DNA of 17,659 bases from Candidatus Cloacimonadota bacterium (GTDB lineage Bacteria; Cloacimonadota; Cloacimonadia; Cloacimonadales; Cloacimonadaceae), in assembly GCA_027318525.1 (NCBI GenBank), contig DAHVPA010000013.1:1-17659 (forward strand), given 5' to 3'. Below, in pieces: positions 1 to 7,106 of this stretch (position 1 is the first letter of the stretch; each line of letters opens with the position of its first letter). Position numbers and translations under genes: made by a program. Below the pieces are notes generated by a model, which was given only the letters and a program-made list of their open reading frames with translations, was not told where the DNA came from and did no database searches.

Positions 1-6
1 CTCATA

Positions 7-921
7 TCAGTTAAAAATATCAGTTCTGTATTGCTGTAAAGTGTAAAATGCATATCCCCTGTCCCGGAAGAACTGCAGATGTTCCCTGAACAGCTTGATG
101 GCGCCTGAGCCAAGGTTCTTTTTTTTCAGGTTGGTACGCAGCTTTTCCGCCAGCAGGTATTGCAGCGGATTGGCTGAACGTCTGGCAACAGAATCTTCAT
201 CCTCTTCCACAATGCACTCATTGGGATGAATCAGGAAATTGACAGGTTTACCCGTGAGCTTTGCCTCGTGATGTAAAACAGCCGCCAGTGATTTGGTCAG
301 AGCCGGGGCAATCCTCATAAAGGTGCCGATATAGGGCACCAGCAGGGCTGAGACCGGGATTTCCAAAATCCTGCTGTGACCTCGTCTGGAAAGACTGGCG
401 GTATCAGCATAATAGGGCATTCGCGGTGCCATCAGTCTATCCAGCTTCTTCAAAGCTCCAAAGGAGAGAAAGCTATCCGCCCGTTGTGAAGAGATGGAGC
501 TGTCTATCTGAAAACCTGAACTTTCCAGTGCTTTGGGCGTAAACTCATTGACCCGCAGAGCCGGAGCCCTAAAGGAAACCACACTCACTCCCGCAATCCC
601 TTCCAGGATGTCCTTTGCCTTGCGCATCTGGCTGCACTGCTGATGATAACCCAGCCTGTCCAGCGCAAATTCATCCTCGTGGGAATAGCCGTGGCAGGCG
701 ACTTCATGCCCGTCAGGCAGAACCATTCTGACGATGTCAGGATACTTCTCTGCAATTTCTCCCGTGAAGAAGAAAGTAGCTTTAATCTCCATCTGGCGAT
801 AAAGCTCGAGCAGAGCCGGCATCCCTTCCTTCAGGACTTTTTCCGCTGTTGCATTCCTCTGCTTGTTAAAGCGGATGGAAGTGCTCTCTACATCATTTGT
901 AGCAAGAAAATATGTCTTCAT
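7..921 (-). CDS. NodB-type polysaccharide deacetylase
   Basis: Carbohydrate esterase 4 (NodB homology) fold, 304 aa, predicted to remove N- or O-acetyl groups from a sugar. Seen: motif 1 as TNDVES (8-13, Asp10), the metal-binding HxxxH as HGYSH (His77, His81), the FRAPALR motif (117-123) and a C-terminal LIHPNE motif with His. Length fits a single-domain deacetylase. There is no signal peptide, so it probably acts in the cytoplasm on a lipid- or nucleotide-linked precursor. The ATG at 921 sits only a few residues before motif 1, which supports this start. Its first 29 bases overlap the upstream acetyltransferase gene, implying translational coupling. It is the last complete gene of the run; an ATG at 5-3 just beyond its TGA could begin the next gene, but too little remains to tell. 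The substrate is unknown. Confidence 0.9.
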   Translation of the reverse strand: MKTYFLATNDVESTSIRFNKQRNATAEKVLKEGMPALLELYRQMEIKATFFFTGEIAEKYPDIVRMVLPDGHEVACHGYSHEDEFALDRLGYHQQCSQMRKAKDILEGIAGVSVVSFRAPALRVNEFTPKALESSGFQIDSSISSQRADSFLSFGALKKLDRLMAPRMPYYADTASLSRRGHSRILEIPVSALLVPYIGTFMRIAPALTKSLAAVLHHEAKLTGKPVNFLIHPNECIVEEDEDSVARRSANPLQYLLAEKLRTNLKKKNLGSGAIKLFREHLQFFRDRGYAFYTLQQYRTDIFN

Positions 922-1474
922 TCGGTTTGAATTCTTTGATTACGACTGCCGGATTGCCGCAGACGATAACGTTGGGCGGAATCTTTCCTGAAGCGGTGGA
1001 ACCTGCACTGACGATGGAGCACTCCCCCACCTCAGTTCCCGGCAGCAGAGTTCCCGATACACCCACCCAGGAACCCTTGCGCAAAACCACAGGAGCCAGG
1101 TAGGATAGCAGTCTCCCCTTGAAATGCAGATAGGGATTGGAATGGGTGATGATGTAATTATTCCCTGCCAGAGCCGTGTAATCCTCCAGCACGATATACT
1201 CCGGATGAGCATTGTCCAAGATACAGTGCATGCCGAGCATCACACCTTTTCCGATGGTCACACCACGCCAGCGGTGCAGCTGAATGCGGATGGAATTGAC
1301 CGGGCAATTGTAGGCAAGCCCTTGCAGCAGCCAGTTTTTCAGCTTGGTCCAGACAAAGGAGACAGTGCTGACTTCCCGCCTGGAGCTTGATACGGCGACC
1401 TGTTCCCGGATATTTTTGGAGGGCGTGTAATAGGGAACGGAAGTGAATTTCTTTACTTTTTCCTGTTGCGCCAT
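893..1474 (-). CDS. Hexapeptide-repeat (LbH) O-acetyltransferase
   Basis: Left-handed beta-helix acyltransferase of the WbbJ/maltose-acetyltransferase type, 193 aa, predicted to move acetyl from acetyl-CoA onto a sugar hydroxyl or amine. Seen: hexapeptide-like repeats from about residue 72 to 165 (GVTIGKGVML, then VVLRKGSWVGVSGTLLPGTE), a likely catalytic His in YIITHSNP (His111), and the usual C-terminal signature VIVCGNPAVVIK (169-180). The N-terminal 45 residues are polar and unlike the core. An in-frame GTG at 1486 would add four residues; I prefer the ATG at 1474 because GGGTG lies about six bases upstream. It overlaps the preceding deacetylase gene by 22 bases and the following one by 29, so the three form a tightly coupled set. 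The acceptor sugar cannot be deduced. Confidence 0.88.
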   Translation of the reverse strand: MAQQEKVKKFTSVPYYTPSKNIREQVAVSSSRREVSTVSFVWTKLKNWLLQGLAYNCPVNSIRIQLHRWRGVTIGKGVMLGMHCILDNAHPEYIVLEDYTALAGNNYIITHSNPYLHFKGRLLSYLAPVVLRKGSWVGVSGTLLPGTEVGECSIVSAGSTASGKIPPNVIVCGNPAVVIKEFKPNEDIFSCYK

Positions 1475-2226
1475 TGTTTCACCCACTTTTTTGCTGTGTA
1501 TTTAGGTAAAGTCAGGATGTAATATCGCACCAGCCATTTGATGAGATTGTCATTCCAGCGGGCGGGATGGATATTGAGCATGATTTGCTCCGGCAGCAGT
1601 CCCTGTTCCAGATGGCGAATCAGGTCGTCCGTGCTGTGGATGGGAAATCCCAGGCTACTCTTGACCTCGTCCCTGATGCTGTATTTATGCCCATCCCAAC
1701 AGTTGCCGGTATCGGTCAGATACAAAACTTGATCAAAGTCTATTGATAGATACGGTTCGCCAATCAGCCCAAAGGAACGGTAGTCCGCCTTCTGCCAAAT
1801 ATCAAGGTTGTTGTGCCGGGAAAGAGGTTTGCCGTGCATGGCTGCTGTTTTGATTGGATAAAAGTTCCTGAGTTTTGCCAGATTCCTGCCGAAACTGTCC
1901 AAAGCCTTTTCCTGATTGCCGTGCTGAGTAGCCAGGTCTTCGTAATGATAGCCGATTTCATGCCCCAGAGCGATAATCTTTCTGATTATCTCAGGATTGA
2001 AAGACAAAGGGGACATTCGGAAGTAATATGTTGCTTTGGCACCTGCTTCCGCCTCAGCATTTGCCATCTGCAACGCATTCACAGGCCAGGAATCAACGTC
2101 ATGCCGCAAGATGACAGCCTTTTCCGGTGCAGCGTTAAAATACTGCTCCATGGTCTGAAAGCTGTAGCGGGCAGCTTTTAATTCCGCCAGTAACCGCCTG
2201 TATTGCGCCAAGCTAAAATCACGCAT
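1453..2226 (-). CDS. NodB-like polysaccharide deacetylase, HDVD subfamily
   Basis: A 257 aa member of the polysaccharide deacetylase superfamily, of the divergent kind found in O-antigen loci. Seen: RHDVDS (41-46), the expected aspartate-bearing first motif; GYHYED (92-97) where classical enzymes carry HxxxH, so only His94 is kept at this site; MHGKPLS (130-136); TDTGN (171-175); and NIHPARW (218-224) as the C-terminal His motif. No signal peptide. The altered second motif may mean different metal ligation or a different reaction; de-N-acetylation remains the best guess. A GTG at 2232 would add two residues, but the ATG at 2226 has a GAG-like site at better spacing. It is the first gene after the repeat-bearing gap 2227-2404, so it may be transcribed or processed separately from the upstream genes. 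Confidence 0.8.
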   Translation of the reverse strand: MRDFSLAQYRRLLAELKAARYSFQTMEQYFNAAPEKAVILRHDVDSWPVNALQMANAEAEAGAKATYYFRMSPLSFNPEIIRKIIALGHEIGYHYEDLATQHGNQEKALDSFGRNLAKLRNFYPIKTAAMHGKPLSRHNNLDIWQKADYRSFGLIGEPYLSIDFDQVLYLTDTGNCWDGHKYSIRDEVKSSLGFPIHSTDDLIRHLEQGLLPEQIMLNIHPARWNDNLIKWLVRYYILTLPKYTAKKWVKQWRNRKK

Positions 2227-2283
2227 AAACACTCATTAGATAACCATTAACCGAACTTATCAGATCTGACAATTCCGTTGATT

Positions 2284-2345
2284 CCTTGCTTGCTGCGAGG
2301 GGTTATCAAGGGCTAACCCCTCGTTGACCCCTCGTTGATCCCCCG
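2284..2345. repeat. Intergenic G/C-rich repeat, copy 1 (hairpin plus direct repeats)
   Basis: A 62-base element in the gap between the PIG-L deacetylase and the next deacetylase gene. It begins with a 24-base block (2284-2307) identical to 7892-7915. Within it CGAGGGGTTA (2296-2305) pairs perfectly with TAACCCCTCG (2314-2323) around an 8-base loop. Two exact direct repeats ACCCCTCGTTG follow (2316-2326, 2327-2337), then a degenerate unit ATCCCCCG (2338-2345). No run of T follows the stem in the direction of transcription, so it is not a standard intrinsic terminator. It looks like a REP-like dispersed element or an mRNA processing/stability hairpin. Confidence 0.8.
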
Positions 2346-2404
2346 CATTAATTGGGCAGGAAGGGATGAAAAAAAATAAACAGACCAGACCCAGAAACAC
2401 CATA

Positions 2405-3040
2405 TTACTGAATCCAACGGATAACTTCAAAAGCTTCTGCAAAAACGCTGCCAACCTGTGCTCCCCTTGTATATGCCAGACCCTTTATGAAGTTTTCTGA
2501 GAAATAATGCCGGTTCAGATACATTTGTGATTTGTATTGCAGAAGCATCTTAACCTTTCTCTCCATATGCCCGTCATTCAGTTTTATAAACAGCTGAGAA
2601 TTAAAGGAGACTTGATTCCAGGGGAGTTCGTAACAGATGATGCTGCTGTTCATTTTGAACGCACGCACCATTTCATTAGCTACAACGATATGATCCTGAT
2701 GATAGTCGTTTAAAGAGGGTCCGATTACGAGATTGGGTTTATATTCATTCCTGACTTTTACCAGTAGTTCGAGCACTTCCTGTCTTTTTTCAGACAGTTT
2801 CCTGACCTCAAAGTTATTAATCATATAGTTGTTGGCGGACAACCCAAGATAGTCTGCGACAGAAACAAATTCCTTTATCAGAGTGTCTTTGGGCATGTCT
2901 GCCGGAAGAGAACCTTCAGCAGTTGAAAAGACGATCCAGAACAGCTCGTTGTTTTCTTCAATAAGTTTACAGATTGAACCACCGCAGCCCAATTCAGCGT
3001 CATCTGTGTGCGGAGACAAAATCAGAATTCTGTTTTTCAT
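2405..3040 (-). CDS. PIG-L/LmbE-family N-acetylglucosaminyl deacetylase
   Basis: Zn-dependent de-N-acetylase of the PIG-L/LmbE (MshB/BshB) fold, 211 aa, expected to hydrolyse an N-acetyl group from a GlcNAc-like sugar and expose a free amine. Seen: the metal/catalytic motif SPHTDDAELGCGG near residues 9-21 and the second metal motif HQDH in the middle of the protein. No signal peptide or membrane segment, so it is cytoplasmic. Its ATG overlaps the TGA of the LpxD-like gene (ATGA, 3037-3040), a sign of translational coupling and probably of a shared pathway: deacetylation, then re-acylation of the amine with another acyl group. The exact substrate (UDP-sugar or lipid-linked sugar) is inference. 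A repeat-bearing gap follows its stop. Confidence 0.92.
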   Translation of the reverse strand: MKNRILILSPHTDDAELGCGGSICKLIEENNELFWIVFSTAEGSLPADMPKDTLIKEFVSVADYLGLSANNYMINNFEVRKLSEKRQEVLELLVKVRNEYKPNLVIGPSLNDYHQDHIVVANEMVRAFKMNSSIICYELPWNQVSFNSQLFIKLNDGHMERKVKMLLQYKSQMYLNRHYFSENFIKGLAYTRGAQVGSVFAEAFEVIRWIQ

Positions 3041-3969
3041 TGCTTATCACCTTTATTTCTGCTTTCCTGAAAAGCTTTGATTGGAACAGCCGGATTACCT
3101 ATCCAGGTATCCCCATCAGGTATATCCTTGGTTACAATAGCACCCAAACCGACTGTGCAGTTATCACCTACTTTTTTGCCGTTCCTCACACAAGCTCCCG
3201 GAGCAATCCAGCAGTTTTTTCCAACCTGTGAGCTACCGCAAAGTATTGCACCGCCAATAACAAGTGTATGTTCTCCCACGATTACATTATGGGCAATAAT
3301 AACCAGATTGTCAATCTTACTGCCTTTGCGGATGATTGTGTTGCCCAGAGCTCCACGATCAATGGAGGTATTGGTACCGATTTCCACATCGTCTTCAATA
3401 ATCACGCCACCTATGTGAGGAAACAATACAAGCTCACCGTTTTCATCCCTGCTGTAACCGTATCCGCAACTCCCGATAACAGAACAAGAGCCAACCGTAA
3501 CGTTATCACCCAATTGTGTATTGTCTTCCAGATGACAGCTGTTGCCTATGTTGCAATTCTTACCGATGATGCACTTTTCGATCACAGTATAAGCTCCAAT
3601 TTCAGTTCCATCGCCGATGACTGCTTCTTTGCTGATTATAGCAGTAGGATGGATGCCACGGGATTTGTGAGTTACGAAAAGTCCGTTGACCAATCTGGAA
3701 AAAAGAAGTTTGGGATTATCACTTTTTATAAAGCACCTGTTGGAAAGCATATCTGGCGGAATGCTGAAACGTTTGTCGCAAACTATGACAGGAGCAGGAC
3801 AAGAGACAAGCTCATGAATCACTTCAGGACCATATCCCTTAATCCAGATCAGAGAATGTTCATTAGCTTCAGCAAGTGTCCTGGCATTGTCAATAGACAC
3901 TATTGATTCCTCACCGGCGATTTCTACATCCCCTGCAAAGAACTTTCTGATATCCTCGAAGTTATAAAT
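3037..3969 (-). CDS. LpxD-like sugar N-acyltransferase (left-handed beta-helix)
   Basis: LpxD family, which transfers (R)-3-hydroxyacyl from ACP to a 2-amino sugar nucleotide. Seen: a long hexapeptide helix, the LpxD core EIGTNTSIDRGAL, and IIAHNVIVGEHT with the expected catalytic His (His227 in the 310-residue reading). The conventional start is GTG at 3900 (287 aa, GAGG eight bases upstream). However, the frame is open for 23 more codons to ATT at 3969, and those residues (FEDIRKFF..DVEIAGEESIVSIDNA) resemble the LpxD N-terminal domain. GGAGG at 3976-3980 lies six bases before that ATT, and an in-frame TGA at 3975-3973 blocks any earlier start. I therefore propose a rare AUU start. The 4-base overlap with the PIG-L gene suggests a glycan-specific paralogue rather than the lipid A enzyme, but a housekeeping lpxD cannot be excluded. 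Confidence 0.88.
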   Translation of the reverse strand: MYNFEDIRKFFAGDVEIAGEESIVSIDNARTLAEANEHSLIWIKGYGPEVIHELVSCPAPVIVCDKRFSIPPDMLSNRCFIKSDNPKLLFSRLVNGLFVTHKSRGIHPTAIISKEAVIGDGTEIGAYTVIEKCIIGKNCNIGNSCHLEDNTQLGDNVTVGSCSVIGSCGYGYSRDENGELVLFPHIGGVIIEDDVEIGTNTSIDRGALGNTIIRKGSKIDNLVIIAHNVIVGEHTLVIGGAILCGSSQVGKNCWIAPGACVRNGKKVGDNCTVGLGAIVTKDIPDGDTWIGNPAVPIKAFQESRNKGDKQ

Positions 3970-3975
3970 AACTCA

Positions 3976-3980
3976 CCTCC
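3976..3980 (-). promoter_or_regulatory. Ribosome binding site supporting an AUU start
   Basis: GGAGG on the minus strand, six bases before ATT at 3969-3967. It is one of the strongest Shine-Dalgarno matches in the window and has no ATG, GTG or TTG at suitable spacing in an open frame: the nearby GTG (3977-3975) runs into TAA within five codons. It therefore points to initiation at ATT for the LpxD-like gene. Confidence 0.6.
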
Positions 3981-4032
3981 ACAATAAAGAGAATTCAGGC
4001 TGACGCATCCGTTGTAAACTGAGTGATGACTG

Positions 4033-5094
4033 TTAGATGTTTCTGCTTATCTTTTCTATGATAATATCAGCAGCATTGCCTTCGCCAAAGTGATTACCGT
4101 AATCTGAACAAGACCAGCCTGTCCGGTAAGCATCAGTTATAGACTGCACTGATGCATCTGCCAGTTTGTTCCAGCCATCCTGCACTGTTTCCACCCAAGG
4201 TGTGGTTGGAAATATAGTGATACATGGTTTTTTCAGACAATAAGCCTCACGCTGTACCCCCCCGGAATCAGTGACAATTATCCGTGATTTTGCTTCCAAC
4301 ATTATAAAATCGAGATATCCGACGGGTTGAATAAATTTTACATTATCTGGTTGAATGATTCCTGCCTGGTCAATAACTTTCCTTGTGCGGGGATGAACCG
4401 GAAAGACGACTGTTTCGTTAAAACTGGCTAAAGCCTTGATTATGTTGGCAAGGTTTTGGACATTATCGGTATTCTCCGCTCTGTGAATGGTAACAAGACA
4501 ATAATCGTTTGGAATCACTCTCAGTTTACTAACTATTTCCGAAACAGATTCGGCTCTTTCCAATCCAAACAACAGTGAGTCATACATTACATCCCCAGTA
4601 AGAAAAACATTAGTAGAAAAACCTTCAGCCTTCAGGTTGTCAACTGCTGTCTGGGTAGGAGCGAAAAGCAGAGTGGAAAGCCTATCGGCAATTACTCTGT
4701 TTATCTCCTCCTGGATGGTCATATCAAAATTCCTGAGTCCCGATTCCACATGGGCAATAGGAATCAGAAGCTTTGCAGCTGTCAGTGCCGTTGCCATAGT
4801 AGAATTTGTGTCTCCGTAGATCAATACAAGTGACGGTCTGATTTCATTGAGTACTTCTTCCAGCTTGATCATCATCTGAGCTATTTGTTTAGCATGGCTG
4901 TCTGAGCCGACACCCAGATTGATATCGGGTTGCGGAATTTTAAGTTCGCTGAAAAAAACATCAGACATATTAGCATCATAATGTTGCCCTGTATGGACCA
5001 GATACTCGTTGTAACTATTCCTGATTTTCCTTGAGATTGTGGAAGCTTTGATGAACTGAGGTCTTGCTCCGACGACTGTTACGATAGTTTTCAT
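4033..5094 (-). CDS. wecB: UDP-N-acetylglucosamine 2-epimerase (non-hydrolysing)
   Basis: Interconverts UDP-GlcNAc and UDP-ManNAc, or a related C2 epimer pair if it belongs to the WbpI branch, supplying an activated amino sugar. At 353 aa it is the normal family length. Seen: ARPQFIKAS (10-18), HTGQHYDANMS (34-44), GDTNST with Asp95, HVESGLR with Glu117, EEINR (129-133), HRAEN with His204 and TDSGGVQREA (275-284). These cover the catalytic acids and the UDP/allosteric site of the WecB family. A GEGNAADII segment closes the second Rossmann domain. No dehydrogenase (WecC/WbpA type) is visible in the window to oxidise the product. It lies 22 bases after the DUF354 glycosyltransferase stop and 63 bases before the LpxD-like start. 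WbpI-type substrate specificity is the main alternative. Confidence 0.93.
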   Translation of the reverse strand: MKTIVTVVGARPQFIKASTISRKIRNSYNEYLVHTGQHYDANMSDVFFSELKIPQPDINLGVGSDSHAKQIAQMMIKLEEVLNEIRPSLVLIYGDTNSTMATALTAAKLLIPIAHVESGLRNFDMTIQEEINRVIADRLSTLLFAPTQTAVDNLKAEGFSTNVFLTGDVMYDSLLFGLERAESVSEIVSKLRVIPNDYCLVTIHRAENTDNVQNLANIIKALASFNETVVFPVHPRTRKVIDQAGIIQPDNVKFIQPVGYLDFIMLEAKSRIIVTDSGGVQREAYCLKKPCITIFPTTPWVETVQDGWNKLADASVQSITDAYRTGWSCSDYGNHFGEGNAADIIIEKISRNI

Positions 5095-5116
5095 GTAATT
5101 TTTTTCCAGCTAGTTT

Positions 5117-6202
5117 TTATTTAAAGGCATAATAATCAAATCCTTGCTTTTTGATATCCTGCAGAGAATTCGGGTAATTTTCGATAAACCAGATCCAGAA
5201 AGCTGTGACGTTAATCTTATCATTCATTAACCTCTCTCTTTTTTTCTGCCACTGCTGGTTCAAATCATCCTGTTCGAGCAAGTTCTTAATTTTTCCGAGC
5301 ATCCAATCATATTGACGAGGTAAAAAAGCGTATGTCAGACCGTATTTTTTTTCTTCTTCCTCCAGAAGTGATACCCTTCCCGCAACCGAATTACATCTGA
5401 TGGACGGTACACCTAAGAGCGCTGCTTCAGTGCACATGGTCTGACCGTCACAGATAAGCATTTGTGAAAACTTGAGAAAATCATGCATCTCATGAGGTGC
5501 TATAGGCATACGAAATGGTTTGAATTCGTCTTCTAATTCGGACTCCATTGTTATAAACACCTTCCCCCGGGATGAGAGAAGGTCAACCAAAGCCTTTTTC
5601 TGCTTATTACTCAGACCTTGAACCCCCAAATCATGATGTGCTTTAAAAGCTACGAACCTCAGAATAAAATACTTTTCTCCGGGTTCCAAACCGTATTTCC
5701 TTAGTGTCTCAGGATTTGGTGTATAGTATTTGGGGTGCAGATATGCAATTTCCTGATAACCAGGATAATAGACAGCATTACTGAGATTTTCGAAAGACAG
5801 AGCATCGGGAGTGAGAATAGTATCTGCATATGGAGCGACGAAATAACGGGTAAAAGGCAACAAAACCTGATCATCATCATCGAAACTTATCGATTTGGCT
5901 GATGTAAATCTGGCGGCATGAACCACAGAAGCCGAGGCACCCATGGCAATATCAATGTTCTCACGCTTGATCAGCTTGTATATCTCATGATCAAAATGCA
6001 TCTGCTTTACAAGTTTCCCTGCCAATCCCGCACCTTTACTGCCCAGAGGAATGTATTCAATCTGATAATGCTGCAACAGCCCTTCAATCATAGGTTCACT
6101 CTTGCAGGTGACAATAATCTTGTGACGGTTGATAAGTTCTTTGTATAGATTCCTGAAATAGTGCACGTGGGCGGGATGACCAATATCTATTAGTATATTC
6201 AT
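5117..6202 (-). CDS. DUF354-family glycosyltransferase-like protein
   Basis: A 361 aa protein of the DUF354 family, a GT-B fold group found in archaeal and bacterial surface-glycan loci. Seen: the signature DIGHPAHVHYFRN at residues 6-18 and the family's second conserved block CDGQTMCTEAALLGVPSIR (251-269), which sits where GT-B enzymes bind the nucleotide-sugar. No transmembrane segment. The role is presumed to be transfer of a sugar to the growing lipid-linked glycan; acceptor and donor are unknown. The ATG at 6202 is preceded by AAGG four bases upstream and follows the FemAB gene's TAA by a single base, so the two are translationally coupled. Its own stop lies 22 bases before the epimerase start. 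Family assignment is firm; biochemical function is not. Confidence 0.88.
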   Translation of the reverse strand: MNILIDIGHPAHVHYFRNLYKELINRHKIIVTCKSEPMIEGLLQHYQIEYIPLGSKGAGLAGKLVKQMHFDHEIYKLIKRENIDIAMGASASVVHAARFTSAKSISFDDDDQVLLPFTRYFVAPYADTILTPDALSFENLSNAVYYPGYQEIAYLHPKYYTPNPETLRKYGLEPGEKYFILRFVAFKAHHDLGVQGLSNKQKKALVDLLSSRGKVFITMESELEDEFKPFRMPIAPHEMHDFLKFSQMLICDGQTMCTEAALLGVPSIRCNSVAGRVSLLEEEEKKYGLTYAFLPRQYDWMLGKIKNLLEQDDLNQQWQKKRERLMNDKINVTAFWIWFIENYPNSLQDIKKQGFDYYAFK

Positions 6203-6203
6203 A

Positions 6204-7106
6204 TTACCTTAAAACCAATCTGTATAAATGTTCAGTGACTGAATAGAGGAACGAATTGGGTTTGGTAAAGCGTCCCACATTTATGAATTCTGTCCCAAAC
6301 CGTTTCTTATATTCCCGGGGTTGATAGGGACGGTTGGGATTGCCTCCCCCGCCGAAATCAAACACTTTATATCCATTGTTCCAGCCGTATTCCAGCAGAC
6401 TCCAGATCATCAGGTCGCCCCCATGTTTATCACGATAACATACATCTGTGGCTGTGTATAAAGCTGTTATCCGTTTGTCATAAAAAGCAGCCAGTTGAGC
6501 CGTAACAGGAATATTTCCAGAATAGACAAACCAGAGCCTGATAACACCTTCCGGCATCAGATTAACCAGATTCTCAAAGAACTGCAAAGGTTTGATGGGG
6601 TGGCGCTTTCCTTTGTAAAGAGTTTTCAGCATCTGATAAAACACTTTTATTGCTTCAGGACTGCTGTCTTCCCTAATCTGCAGGTTATGTTTTTCTTTCG
6701 CTTGACGGATACGCTTCTGTTTATCACGTTCGAGTGCTGACCACATCTGTTCTGGTTCCCTGATTGGGATTATGGCATTGAGATGGTCCTGTCGTTGAAA
6801 ACCGTAGTTCTCAAGTATCTGCATCTGCTCATCCGGCAACAGGCTCTGCGGACGTATCTGGACAAACAGCCCTTTTGATTTGCCGACCATCTTCCTGACT
6901 GTTTCCTCAAAAGTAGCTCCATCCCCTTCACAAACAGGTTCGGTGTAGAAAACCGTCCTGGTGGAAAATCCAGTAAAATCCCAGGCTTCACGTCTGATTT
7001 CTCCGATTGTGAACGGATTTATCTCCACAGGCTTGTGGAATCTGGTCCGGTTAAGGACTTTTGTGAATTCAGGAAGATTGTAAAAATACACTTTTCGGAG
7101 GTTCAC
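6204..7106 (-). CDS. FemAB/GNAT-fold transferase
   Basis: A 300 aa protein resembling the FemAB-like (Acetyltransf_6) branch of the GNAT superfamily, whose members transfer acyl or aminoacyl groups to amines. Seen: a weakly conserved N-terminal GNAT-like half, then W..LERDKQKRIRQAKEK (122-138), a typical family helix, and the C-terminal signature FDFGGGGNPNRPYQPREYKK (249-268). No signal peptide or membrane anchor. The start is GTG at 7106, overlapping the TGA of the transglutaminase-like gene (GTGA, 7103-7106), so it is probably translated by coupling; no good Shine-Dalgarno of its own is visible. In a glycan locus it could attach an amino acid or acyl group to an amino sugar, but this is inference. 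Relatives also occur in exopolysaccharide loci with exosortase systems; no exosortase is seen here. Confidence 0.82.
   Translation of the reverse strand: MNLRKVYFYNLPEFTKVLNRTRFHKPVEINPFTIGEIRREAWDFTGFSTRTVFYTEPVCEGDGATFEETVRKMVGKSKGLFVQIRPQSLLPDEQMQILENYGFQRQDHLNAIIPIREPEQMWSALERDKQKRIRQAKEKHNLQIREDSSPEAIKVFYQMLKTLYKGKRHPIKPLQFFENLVNLMPEGVIRLWFVYSGNIPVTAQLAAFYDKRITALYTATDVCYRDKHGGDLMIWSLLEYGWNNGYKVFDFGGGGNPNRPYQPREYKKRFGTEFINVGRFTKPNSFLYSVTEHLYRLVLR

Noticed and set aside
2296..2323. Perfect 10-base stem downstream of the PIG-L gene as a rho-independent terminator
   Set aside because: On the transcribed strand the stem is followed by CAGCAAGCAAGG, not a U-run, and the same stem type recurs as part of a repeat. 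The T-run near 2370 has no adjacent G/C stem.
2316..2345. ACCCCTCGTTG direct repeats as a CRISPR array
   Set aside because: Units are 11 bases, directly adjacent with no spacers, and only two to three in number.
2260..2402. Small minus-strand frame beginning MVFLGLVCLFFFIPSCPINA, resembling a signal peptide, running through repeat copy 1
   Set aside because: The second half is just translated repeat, copy 2 has no matching open frame, the ribosome binding site is poor, and there is no recognisable mature protein. It may be a chance frame or a remnant.
3268..3906. Plus-strand open frame (212 codons) antisense to the LpxD-like gene
   Set aside because: The hexapeptide-repeat coding pattern of the opposite strand explains the lack of stops; the antisense translation has no domain pattern.
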